Positions 16,998-23,853 of a stretch of 38,774 nt of DNA are shown piece after piece. Every line of letters starts with the position of its first letter. Within the stretch, counting starts at the first letter, position 1. Position numbers and translations under genes: made by a program. Source of the DNA: Bacteroidia bacterium (GTDB lineage Bacteria; Bacteroidota; Bacteroidia; Bacteroidales; Marinilabiliaceae); the NCBI GenBank assembly GCA_030526155.1, contig JAUNDI010000005.1, forward strand, positions 1-38,774, given 5' to 3'. Below the pieces are notes generated by a model. That model did no database searches. It had not been told where the DNA came from and was given only the letters and a program-made list of their open reading frames with translations.

Positions 16998-17020
16998 GGG
17001 TGTAGCTATATACCTTTTTT
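16998..17020 (+). terminator. Short terminator after the repeat pair
   Basis: GGGTGTA pairs with TATACCT (including G-U pairs) around GCTA, and the T run reaches 17020. It could end porU read-through or a transcript across the repeats. Confidence 0.5.
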
Positions 17021-17052
17021 AGTGTAAGAGACGTATGAAACGGAATAATGAT

Positions 17053-17060
17053 TATATTTG
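17053..17060 (+). promoter_or_regulatory. -7 element for the Ig-repeat protein
   Basis: TATATTTG matches TAnnTTTG and lies 21 bp before the ATG at 17082. It overlaps an in-frame TTG at 17058, which argues against that TTG being the start codon. Confidence 0.5.
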
Positions 17061-17081
17061 CTCCTTTCAATAGAAAATAAC

Positions 17082-19220
17082 ATGAATATGCAATACAAAA
17101 TATTCGCAACAGTACTCATGGGCTCCATCTCATTCATGAGCGCAGTAGCTGCTGATGATATAGAACTTAATGGAGACAATTTCTCTAGTCACCTTCTTGA
17201 AGTATTAGCAACAAAAGATACGAATGGTGATAATGTCCTCCAAGCTGATGAGATATCACAAATTACAGAAATAGAGATTACGGGTACCGGCAAAACCGAC
17301 GAACTATCCCTAGAGGGTATTCAATACCTCACTAGCCTTGAGAAACTCACTTTGAATAATCTTAAGTATAGCGGCGACTTTTGTTTTGTCTATTCGACCT
17401 CAACGGGAGATTTGTATACCTTGCCTGTAAAGCAGGTCGTAGTAAGTAACTGTGAGCTTGATGAGGTGTCGTTGACTCCTACTAAAGCAGATATAGTTGG
17501 TATTACTAGTGAGAAGGAACTAGAAAATCAGCTACAAGAATTGCAGCTAAAGGACAAAACAGTTTTTACCAATATCCACCTGAAATCATCTGTTGGTAGA
17601 AGGGTAAAAACTTCATCGGGGTTAAGAGATATTACTATTGGCTGTAAGGAGTATAATCTATCTGATACACAAGTGCAGTTGTTGAATCTTGAGGAGCAGA
17701 CATCATACTCTTTGACAAGCGATGTGACGGGTAGTGTTGGATATTTCCTTTTGATACAAGATTGTGCAGCTCTTGAAAATATTGATGCTACAACTCCAAG
17801 TAAAATACAGATTAATGGTGTCCCTTCATTGAAGGATATCCAATGGAAGGAGGATAAAAAGGGATACTCTTATATAGGCCCATCTACGTTGTCGAATATT
17901 CTAGGTGTTGCGACAGCTAAGAAGTTGATAGTGTATGATAATATGGGCATCTCTTCTGAGGCTGAGATAGAACTTGTAGATAAGAATGCTCCTATTGATT
18001 TGTCTGAGTATGGGCTTGTGTTTAATCGTGTACAGAAACTTACTAATGCTTCTAAGGATGGAGACATATTGCTTTTGGATTGGTCTAACGCGGTTGATGG
18101 CGTACTTACTATTACCTACAATTATAGTTCATTTTCTGTGACGAATAGTGGCGACGATTATATGAGTGTCTCAATCAAAGCACGCATAAAGTCGAAAGAT
18201 CAAGCTGTCCCAGTTATTGTCCTTGATGGAGAGTCTGATGGCGATGATACCTATTATGAGGGCGTTAAGGTCTCTGCAACGGATGATGTAGGGGTAACTA
18301 GTTTGACCGTTAACTCTACTGAGGTGCTTTCGGAGGCTCCATATGCTATAACTAGTCCGGGCGGGTATACTATCATAGCAAAAGACGCTTCGGGTAAAAC
18401 CGCCCAGAGGGTTATTAATGTTATTGAAAAGGCTCCAGTTGATGATGAAAAGCCTATAATTGTTCTTTCAGGCGAGACAGAAGATGGCAATAACTACAAG
18501 GTAGGAGTATCAGTAGACGCTACAGATAATGTTGGCGTTACAAGCTTGAAGGTTAATGGGGAAGAAAAGATAGGAACTCTACCTTATACTATAAATGCAG
18601 CTGGCACATACAATATAGAAGCTAGTGATGCGGCGGGCAATATAGAGCAGAAGACGATTACGGTGGTTGAGCCAACTCCAGAACCAGACCCAGAGCCTAT
18701 TGATGACGAAAAGCCAGTAATTGTCCTCTCAGGCGAGACAGAAGATGGCAATAACTACAAGGTAGGAGTATCAGTAGATGCTACAGATAATGTTGGCGTT
18801 ACAAGTCTTACTATTAATGGAGAGGAGAAGATGGGATCTTTGCCTTATGTTATAAATGCAGAGGGTGAGTATACTATAGAGGCTAAAGATGCTGCCGGTA
18901 ATACAGAGCAGAAGGTAATCAAAGTAGAGAATCCTAAAGTTGAGCCAGAGCCTGATCCTGAAGTTCCAGATAAGCCTGTAGTTGTTCCTACTGATATAAA
19001 TACATCAATCTTCAAGAGGGTCAACACTTCGAAATTTAAGGGAATAGAAATTTTGTCGAAAGAGATTCTTGACGTTGAGGTATATACAGAAGCAGGAGCG
19101 AAAGTGGATATAGAAAAAGAGGTTTTGGATAGTTCGCTATTCAGAGTAGCTCTTCCTTCAGGAAAGTATAAGGTTAACTTTGGTCAGCTCTTCCAAAATA
19201 TCCCAGTAGAAATAGAATAA
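17082..19220 (+). CDS. Secreted Ig-repeat protein with LRR-like N-terminus
   Basis: This is a predicted exported surface or secreted protein of unknown role. A signal peptide is followed by a region with DTNGDNVLQADEI and LEGIQYLTSLEKLTL, which resembles the N-terminus of Bacteroidota leucine-rich-repeat proteins. Three Ig-like modules follow, at about 375, 454 and 541; the last two have an 87-residue period and are nearly identical even in DNA. Pro/Glu linkers separate the modules. The last 75 residues (VEVYTEAGAKV, then LPSGKYKVNFG) loosely resemble a divergent T9SS sorting domain. I chose the ATG at 17082 because the TTG at 17058 lies inside the -7 element; an ATG at 17088 is also possible. 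trxA follows after 26 bp. Confidence 0.75.
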   Translation: MNMQYKIFATVLMGSISFMSAVAADDIELNGDNFSSHLLEVLATKDTNGDNVLQADEISQITEIEITGTGKTDELSLEGIQYLTSLEKLTLNNLKYSGDFCFVYSTSTGDLYTLPVKQVVVSNCELDEVSLTPTKADIVGITSEKELENQLQELQLKDKTVFTNIHLKSSVGRRVKTSSGLRDITIGCKEYNLSDTQVQLLNLEEQTSYSLTSDVTGSVGYFLLIQDCAALENIDATTPSKIQINGVPSLKDIQWKEDKKGYSYIGPSTLSNILGVATAKKLIVYDNMGISSEAEIELVDKNAPIDLSEYGLVFNRVQKLTNASKDGDILLLDWSNAVDGVLTITYNYSSFSVTNSGDDYMSVSIKARIKSKDQAVPVIVLDGESDGDDTYYEGVKVSATDDVGVTSLTVNSTEVLSEAPYAITSPGGYTIIAKDASGKTAQRVINVIEKAPVDDEKPIIVLSGETEDGNNYKVGVSVDATDNVGVTSLKVNGEEKIGTLPYTINAAGTYNIEASDAAGNIEQKTITVVEPTPEPDPEPIDDEKPVIVLSGETEDGNNYKVGVSVDATDNVGVTSLTINGEEKMGSLPYVINAEGEYTIEAKDAAGNTEQKVIKVENPKVEPEPDPEVPDKPVVVPTDINTSIFKRVNTSKFKGIEILSKEILDVEVYTEAGAKVDIEKEVLDSSLFRVALPSGKYKVNFGQLFQNIPVEIE
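18441..18815 (+). repeat. Near-identical internal DNA repeat, 261-bp period
   Basis: The segment from 18441 recurs from 18702. A stretch of about 50 bp beginning near 18468 is identical in both, followed after one mismatch by another 26 identical bases. The period is 87 codons, so frame is kept. Confidence 0.85.
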
Positions 19221-19246
19221 ACAACTTATATTACATATAAAAGACA

Positions 19247-19561
19247 ATGATAGAATTTACCGATCAGAACTTCGAATCTGAGGTTCTTAAAGCTACGGGT
19301 GTAGTGTTGGTTGACTTTTGGGCAGTATGGTGTGGTCCATGTCGTGCTCTTGCACCATACGTAGAGCAGATAGCAGAGGAGTATGCAGGCAAGGTAAAAG
19401 TTGGTAAGTTAGATACCGAAGCTAATCCTGATACTGCGGCTCAGCAAGGAGTTATGGCTATTCCTACACTTTTGTTCTTCAAGGATGGCGAACTTAAGCA
19501 GAAGACAACAGGCCTTGTTTCAAAGTCTAAAATAGCACAAATCATAGATTCTCTTTTGTAG
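19247..19561 (+). CDS. trxA: Thioredoxin
   Basis: This is a small disulfide reductase of the cytoplasm. Its 104 residues cover a single thioredoxin fold with the active site WCGPC (Cys29, Cys32), the upstream DFWA motif and the cis-proline loop MAIPTLLFF. There is no signal peptide. It lies 26 bp after the Ig-repeat protein and has no promoter element of its own that I can see, so it may be read from upstream. A terminator follows about 30 bp past the stop. Confidence 0.97.
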   Translation: MIEFTDQNFESEVLKATGVVLVDFWAVWCGPCRALAPYVEQIAEEYAGKVKVGKLDTEANPDTAAQQGVMAIPTLLFFKDGELKQKTTGLVSKSKIAQIIDSLL

Positions 19562-19587
19562 TTAGAGACTATGAAAAGATAGAATAA

Positions 19588-19620
19588 GGGGGTAAGTCGA
19601 CCAGACTTACTCTCTTTTTT
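19588..19620 (+). terminator. Terminator after trxA
   Basis: GGGGTAAGTC-type left arm pairs with GACTTACTCTC around GACCA (11 bp including two G-U pairs), followed by six T. Confidence 0.65.
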
Positions 19621-19674
19621 CGTTGATAGATAGATAGTTGCACAGAGCGTTTTTATGCTTTTTTAAGTCAATAA

Positions 19675-19706
19675 TTTGTTTTTGGCTCAATAAAATACTA
19701 TCTTTG
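19675..19706 (+). promoter_or_regulatory. Consensus-like promoter for rplM-rpsI
   Basis: TTTG (19675-19678), a 20-bp spacer and TATCTTTG (19699-19706) match the Bacteroidota housekeeping promoter. Transcription would start near 19713, leaving a leader of about 230 nt before rplM. Confidence 0.65.
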
Positions 19707-19712
19707 CGCTCG

Positions 19713-19941
19713 ATTATTATCCGTTCCTGTGGACAAAGGCTTGAGAGATAGCGTTTTGTGGGATAATGGCGATGGTCATAAGGCACAAATCCTACAGACG
19801 ATGCACTATTTTGAGGGTTGAGTTCACGCAATTTGTGAAGGACATGAGCTAGAATTGAGGCATGCTTTCCACTTTGGCTAAAGTTCGTGGTGATTGTCCG
19901 AAAGAAAATAATTAATTAAAGTTGGTCTAAAACAAAAGACT
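19713..19941 (+). ncRNA. Candidate structured 5' leader of rplM
   Basis: The 380-bp gap between trxA and rplM holds the trxA terminator, the promoter at 19675-19706 and then this long untranslated stretch. Possible pairings include ATTATCC (19716-19722) with GGATAAT (19761-19767) and, as an alternative, TTTGTG near 19755 with CACAAA near 19784. Such a length and competing pairings suggest a ribosomal-protein leader for autoregulation. This is inference; I did not match it to a known RNA family. Confidence 0.4.
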
Positions 19942-20397
19942 GTGAATACATTAAGTTACAAAACAGTATCAGCTAACAAGGAGACTATTAAGAAAGAATG
20001 GGTCCTTGTTGACGCTCAGGATGTAGTTTTGGGTCGTCTTGCATCAGCGGTAGCAAAGATTCTCCGTGGCAAGAACAAGCCTAACTTCACTCCTCATGTA
20101 GATTGTGGTGATAATGTTATCATTATCAACGCTGACAAGGTTAAGTTGACAGGTGATAAGCTCAACAGCCGTGTACTCTTCACATACTCTGGTTATCCAG
20201 GTGGTCGTCATGATCATACTGTAGCAGAGTTGCTCGCGAAGAACCCAGCACGTATGGTAGAGCGTACTATTAAGGGTATGCTTCCAAAGAACCGTCTTGG
20301 TGCTCAGCTCTTCCGTAATTTGAAGGTATATGCTGGTTCAGAGCATAATCAAGAGGCTCAACAGCCTAAGAAGTTGGATATCAACGCTATAATCTAA
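19942..20397 (+). CDS. rplM: 50S ribosomal protein L13 (uL13)
   Basis: This is a large-subunit assembly protein. The sequence opens MNTLSYKTVSANKETIKKEW as in other Bacteroidota L13 proteins and includes LGRLASAVAKILRGK, PNFTPHVDCGDNVIIINADK, the YSGYPGG block and RTIKGMLPKNRLG. Its 151 residues are the family length. The start codon is GTG, fixed by this conserved N-terminus. rpsI follows 7 bp later, the widely conserved rplM-rpsI pair, under the promoter at 19675. Confidence 0.98.
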   Translation: MNTLSYKTVSANKETIKKEWVLVDAQDVVLGRLASAVAKILRGKNKPNFTPHVDCGDNVIIINADKVKLTGDKLNSRVLFTYSGYPGGRHDHTVAELLAKNPARMVERTIKGMLPKNRLGAQLFRNLKVYAGSEHNQEAQQPKKLDINAII

Positions 20398-20404
20398 TTA
20401 GAAG

Positions 20405-20791
20405 ATGGAAGTTACAAACGCAATCGGACGTCGCAAGGCAGCAGTTGCTCGCGTATACGTCAGCGCTGGTAAGGGTCAGATCGTAATTAACAAGCGCGAC
20501 CTCGCTACTTATTTCCCAGACGCTATTCTCCAATTTATTGTTAAGCAGCCATTGGCTACACTTGGCGTTGCAGAGAACTATGATATCAAGGTTAACCTCA
20601 ATGGTGGTGGTATCAAGGGTCAGGCAGAGGCACTTCGTCTCGCTATTGCACGTGCACTCGTGAAGATCGATGCTGAGAACAAGCCAGCTTTGAAGGCACA
20701 GGGCTTCATGACACGCGATTCACGTGTTGTAGAGCGTAAGAAGCCAGGTCGTCCAAAGGCACGCAAGAGATTCCAGTTCAGCAAGCGTTAA
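20405..20791 (+). CDS. rpsI: 30S ribosomal protein S9 (uS9)
   Basis: This is a small-subunit head protein whose C-terminal tail reaches the P-site tRNA. The sequence has NAIGRRKAAVARVYV at the start, GGGIKGQAEALRLAIARAL in the middle and the basic ending RVVERKKPGRPKARKRFQFSKR with the terminal SKR. It has 128 residues, typical of the family. It is co-transcribed with rplM (7-bp gap). No terminator is seen before rpsB, only a hairpin leader, so transcription may continue. Confidence 0.98.
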   Translation: MEVTNAIGRRKAAVARVYVSAGKGQIVINKRDLATYFPDAILQFIVKQPLATLGVAENYDIKVNLNGGGIKGQAEALRLAIARALVKIDAENKPALKAQGFMTRDSRVVERKKPGRPKARKRFQFSKR

Positions 20792-20832
20792 TCTTTTGCA
20801 TTATTATTTATTCAAATTAAGTTTAGTATCTA

Positions 20833-20867
20833 AACCAACAAGATGCCAACAGACCTACTTGTTGGTT
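20833..20867 (+). promoter_or_regulatory. Leader hairpin ahead of rpsB
   Basis: AACCAACAAG and CTTGTTGGTT form a perfect 10-bp stem with a 15-nt loop. A smaller hairpin, GTTTAG/CTAAAC (20821-20835), overlaps its left edge. No T run follows, so it is more likely a regulatory or processing element than a terminator. Confidence 0.5.
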
Positions 20868-20889
20868 GCCTAAAACAGAACGTAAACAA

Positions 20890-21681
20890 ATGTCTAGAAC
20901 AAATTTTGACGAACTCTTGGAGGCAGGTTGCCATTTTGGTCACCTTACACGCAAGTGGAATCCAGCTATGAAGCCATATATCTTCATGGAGAAGAATGGT
21001 ATCCACATTATTGACCTCCACAAGACAGTGGCTAAGATCGACGAGGCTGCAGAAGCACTTAAGCAAATTGTAAAGAGTGGACGGAAGGTGCTTTTCGTAG
21101 CTACTAAGAAGCAGGCACGTGACATCATCGCTGAGAAGGTTGGTGCTGTTAATATGCCATTCGTAGTTGAGCGCTGGCCAGGTGGTATGTTGACCAACTT
21201 CCCTACCATCCGTAAGGCTGTTAAGAAGATGGGTTCATTGGATAAGTTGATCAATGATCCTGTATATATGAGCCTTTCAAAGCGCGAGCGTCTTCAGATC
21301 ACACGTCAGCGTGAGAAGCTCAACAAGACTTTGGGTTCTATTGCGGACCTTACACGTCTTCCAGCAGCAATGTTCGTATTTGATACATGCAAGGAGCACA
21401 TCGCTATTAAGGAGGCACAGCGCCTTAATATCCCTGTATTCGGTGTAGTAGATACAAATGCTAACCCTAACGATGTAGACTACGTTATCCCAGCAAACGA
21501 TGACGCTTCTAAGTCAATCGAGCTTATTACAAGCATTATGTGCCAAGCAATCCGTGAGGGTTGGGACGAGCGCAAGGCTGAGAAGCTCGACGAGCCAGAG
21601 GCAAAGGAGTCTAAGGAGGAGAAGAAAGCTCCTCGCGCTAGAAAGGGCGAAGCTAAGGCTGAGAAGGCAACAGAAGAGTAA
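20890..21681 (+). CDS. rpsB: 30S ribosomal protein S2 (uS2)
   Basis: This small-subunit protein is the late-joining S2. Conserved blocks are LLEAGCHFGHLTRKWNPAMKPYIF, HIIDLHKT, FVATKKQA, ERWPGGMLTNF and VFGVVDTNANPNDVDYVIPANDDA. I placed the start at the ATG of MSRTNFDEL at 20890, as in other Bacteroidota; an earlier in-frame ATG at 20866 falls inside the leader hairpin. The last 40 residues are a Lys/Glu/Ala-rich tail beyond the core. The gene is followed by a terminator-like hairpin and then tsf, the usual rpsB-tsf order. Confidence 0.97.
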   Translation: MSRTNFDELLEAGCHFGHLTRKWNPAMKPYIFMEKNGIHIIDLHKTVAKIDEAAEALKQIVKSGRKVLFVATKKQARDIIAEKVGAVNMPFVVERWPGGMLTNFPTIRKAVKKMGSLDKLINDPVYMSLSKRERLQITRQREKLNKTLGSIADLTRLPAAMFVFDTCKEHIAIKEAQRLNIPVFGVVDTNANPNDVDYVIPANDDASKSIELITSIMCQAIREGWDERKAEKLDEPEAKESKEEKKAPRARKGEAKAEKATEE

Positions 21682-21705
21682 TAATCTTCTTTGACAAAGA
21701 AACGA

Positions 21706-21759
21706 CAATGAGGAGTTATTCTGTTTGCAAGACAGCAGAGAACTTCTCATTGCCTTTTT
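21706..21759 (+). terminator. Terminator/attenuator between rpsB and tsf
   Basis: CAATGAGGAGTT (21706-21717) pairs with AACTTCTCATTG (21741-21752), 12 bp with one G-U pair, around a loop that can itself pair CTGT with ACAG. TTTTT follows within two bases. No separate promoter is seen for tsf, so it may act as a partial terminator lowering tsf relative to rpsB. Confidence 0.7.
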
Positions 21760-21803
21760 GTTTAGGAAACTAAAGAGTAATAACAATATAAAAGACAAAT
21801 ATC

Positions 21804-22799
21804 ATGGCTATTACAGCACAAGACGTAAATAAATTGCGCCAGATGACTGGTGCGGGTATGATGGACTGCAAGAAGGCTTTGACAGAGGCTGAGGGCGATT
21901 TTGACAAGGCAGTAGACCTTCTCCGTAAGCGTGGTCAGCAGATTGCTAGCAAGCGTGCAGACCGTGAGGCTAAGGAGGGTGTAGCTATCTCTAAGGCATC
22001 AGCAGACAACAAGTTTGCTGCAGCTATCACAGTTAACTGTGAGACAGACTTCGTAGCAAAGAACGAGAGCTTCGTTGCATTTGCACAGGCAGTTCTTGAC
22101 ATTGCTGTTGAGAAGCAGCCAGAGTCGCTTGAGGCATTGAACGCACTTCCAATGGAGGATGCTACAGTAGCCGAGATTGCTACACGTAACTCAGGTGTTA
22201 TTGGTGAGAAGGTAGAGGTTTCTGCATATCAGTTCATCAAGGCTGAGACAGTTGCTACATATGTACACTTTGACAAGAAGTTGGCTACAGTAGTAGGTTT
22301 CAACCAGGCAGATGTTGATGCACAGGTAGGTAAGGATTGTGCTATGCAGGTAGCTGCTATGTCTCCAGTAGCTGTAGATCGTGAGAGCATTCCACAAGCT
22401 ACTATTGATCATGAGCTTACAGTTGCAATTGAGAAGACAAAAGAGGACCAGATTAAGAGCGCTGTTGAGGCTGCTTTGAAGAAGGCTGGTTTCAATCTTT
22501 ACATTGCTGAGAACGAGGAGCACATTAACGAGGGTATCATGAAGGGCAACATCACTGAGGCACAAGCTCAGGAGATTCGTGATCTCAAGGAGAAGGTAGC
22601 TGCTGAGAAGGCTGCAAACATGCCAGCTGAGATGGTAGAGAAGATTGCACAAGGTCGTCTCAACAAGTTCTTCAAGGAGTCTACACTCATGGAGCAGGAG
22701 TCGGTTAAGGAGCCAAAGAAGTCTATTGCACAGGTACTTGAAGCATCTAGCAAGGGCTTGAAGGCTACAGCACTCATCCGTTTGAGCTTGAACGCTTAA
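21804..22799 (+). CDS. tsf: Elongation factor Ts
   Basis: EF-Ts recycles EF-Tu by GDP exchange. The N-terminal UBA-like domain contains VNKLRQMTGAGMMDCKKALTE and the Tu-contacting motif is TVNCETDFVAKNESF. Its 331 residues are somewhat longer than the E. coli protein, as is common in Bacteroidota. It follows rpsB by 122 bp, with a terminator-like hairpin in the gap, and ends before another terminator. Confidence 0.98.
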   Translation: MAITAQDVNKLRQMTGAGMMDCKKALTEAEGDFDKAVDLLRKRGQQIASKRADREAKEGVAISKASADNKFAAAITVNCETDFVAKNESFVAFAQAVLDIAVEKQPESLEALNALPMEDATVAEIATRNSGVIGEKVEVSAYQFIKAETVATYVHFDKKLATVVGFNQADVDAQVGKDCAMQVAAMSPVAVDRESIPQATIDHELTVAIEKTKEDQIKSAVEAALKKAGFNLYIAENEEHINEGIMKGNITEAQAQEIRDLKEKVAAEKAANMPAEMVEKIAQGRLNKFFKESTLMEQESVKEPKKSIAQVLEASSKGLKATALIRLSLNA

Positions 22800-22824
22800 T
22801 AATAAGCTTTCGATAATATATTAG

Positions 22825-22859
22825 AAACATCCTGCAGAGTCTCTCTGTGGGATGTTTTT
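22825..22859 (+). terminator. Terminator after tsf
   Basis: AAACATCCTGCAGAG pairs with CTCTGTGGGATGTTT over 15 bp (two G-U pairs) around a 3-nt loop, and the T run continues to 22859. Confidence 0.82.
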
Positions 22860-22894
22860 GTATTAAAAATATGTAAAACAAGCGATTGCGCGTA

Positions 22895-22924
22895 TTGTCT
22901 ATTCAGAAATAATATCTAATTTTG
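22895..22924 (+). promoter_or_regulatory. Consensus promoter for rpsP
   Basis: TTG (22895-22897), a 19-bp spacer and TAATTTTG (22917-22924) fit the Bacteroidota promoter closely. Expected transcription start is near 22931, about 80 nt before rpsP. Confidence 0.7.
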
Positions 22925-22943
22925 CAGTCGCGAAATAGGCGTA

Positions 22944-22960
22944 CTAGGTTTTGTACCTAG
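22944..22960 (+). promoter_or_regulatory. Hairpin in the rpsP leader
   Basis: CTAGGT pairs with ACCTAG around TTTGT inside the predicted 80-nt leader. It is short and could be regulatory or chance. Confidence 0.3.
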
Positions 22961-23012
22961 AGGGCTTTGAGCACTAAGTAATTAATATCAACAATTTAAA
23001 AAACTTACAGTA

Positions 23013-23564
23013 ATGTCAGTTAAAATTCGTTTGGCTCGTCATGGTCGTAAGGGTTATGCCTTCTACCACATTGTCGTAGCTAATAGCAAGGCACCACGTG
23101 ATGGTAAATTTATTGCTAAGATCGGTTCTTACAACCCAAACACCAATCCTGCAACAGTAGTATTGGATTCTGAGCTTGCTCTTAAGTGGCTTCAGAATGG
23201 TGCTCAGCCTACAGACGTAGTTCGCAACATCCTCAGCCATGAGGGCGTACTTTTGAAGAAGCACCTCCTCGAGGGCGTTAAGAAGGGCGCATTTGATGAG
23301 GCTACAGCAGAGGCTAAGTTCCAGGCTTGGAAGGATGAGAAGGCAAAGAAGGCAGAGGCTAAGAAGACAGCAGTTAAGGATGCTAAGGCATCTGCAGCTA
23401 AGGCTCGTCTTGAGGCTGAGGCTAAGGTTAATGCAGATCGTGCTGAGGCTATCGCAAAGAAGAAGGCTGAGGCAGCAGCTGCAGCAGCAGAGGCAGAGGC
23501 AGCAGCAAACGCTGAGGCTGAGGCTCCAGCTGAGGAGGCTACAGAGGCTCCTGCAGAGGCTTAA
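23013..23564 (+). CDS. rpsP: 30S ribosomal protein S16 (bS16) with long Ala/Lys/Glu tail
   Basis: This is a small-subunit assembly protein. The core occupies about residues 1-90 ([47 protein letters not shown]). Residues about 105-183 form a tail of Lys, Ala and Glu, partly repeating AEAEAAA, that is absent from short S16 proteins such as that of E. coli but common in Bacteroidota. The gene has its own promoter and is followed by a strong terminator, so it is probably monocistronic. Confidence 0.97.
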   Translation: MSVKIRLARHGRKGYAFYHIVVANSKAPRDGKFIAKIGSYNPNTNPATVVLDSELALKWLQNGAQPTDVVRNILSHEGVLLKKHLLEGVKKGAFDEATAEAKFQAWKDEKAKKAEAKKTAVKDAKASAAKARLEAEAKVNADRAEAIAKKKAEAAAAAAEAEAAANAEAEAPAEEATEAPAEA

Positions 23565-23595
23565 TTCTCGTAAGAAGATTAAGAATCAAAATAGG

Positions 23596-23635
23596 AACGT
23601 CGTGATGAGTATATCATCGCGACGTTTCTGTTTTT
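23596..23635 (+). terminator. Terminator after rpsP
   Basis: AACGTCGTGATGA pairs with TCATCGCGACGTT over 13 bp (one G-U pair) around GTATA; TTTTT follows at 23631. Confidence 0.82.
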
Positions 23636-23723
23636 ATATGATATTGCTTATTTTGGCTGTGATTTACATGGGGTGTAGGCAATTATGAAAATATAAATGC
23701 CCTATGGGTATAGCCTGTATACA

Positions 23724-23819
23724 GCGAGGTTAGCGCGAGGTTATAGCGAGGTATGAGGAGATGTAGGTAGGGCTTTTATTATGGAAATATGATGATTTGT
23801 GATTATGTTGCCCTACCTA
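23724..23819. repeat. Short tandem repeats and inverted repeat between rpsP and polA
   Basis: GCGAGGT occurs three times in about 33 bp near 23724-23757. Then TAGGTAGGGC (23764-23773) and GCCCTACCTA (23810-23819) form a perfect 10-bp inverted repeat with a 36-nt loop. Further GATGATTTG copies follow to 23852. The 289-bp gap holds no convincing gene. Confidence 0.55.
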
Positions 23820-23853
23820 AGATGATTTGTTATTATTAGATTTTGGGGATGAT

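Larger units (their letters stand above)
16839..17081. other. Intergenic region between porU and the Ig-repeat protein
   Basis: This 243-bp gap holds no gene. In order it contains a weak hairpin, two tandem 44-bp repeat units, a short terminator-like hairpin and a -7 element for the next gene. Confidence 0.6.

Noticed and set aside
17058-17081. TTG start adding eight residues to the Ig-repeat protein
   Set aside because: The TTG is part of the TATATTTG promoter element, so it would lie upstream of the transcript start.
19607-19831. 74-codon minus-strand frame between trxA and rplM
   Set aside because: It lies across the trxA terminator and the rplM promoter, shows no family motif and is better explained as the antisense of an untranslated leader.
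20866-20889. Upstream ATG for rpsB
   Set aside because: It lies within the leader hairpin and the added eight residues are not part of the conserved S2 N-terminus.
21514-21798. Hydrophobic minus-strand frame opposite the rpsB tail
   Set aside because: Leucine-rich composition is the antisense image of Glu/Lys-rich codons in rpsB, and it covers the terminator.
23604-23687. A 27-codon frame with a lipoprotein-like signal and MGC lipobox, downstream of rpsP
   Set aside because: It overlaps the rpsP terminator, has no promoter of its own and only three residues follow the cysteine. The hydrophobic run probably reflects the terminator T tract.
23293-23688. Gln/Arg/Leu-rich frame overlapping rpsP
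   Set aside because: It is the shifted frame of the Ala/Lys/Glu-repetitive S16 tail and runs through the terminator.
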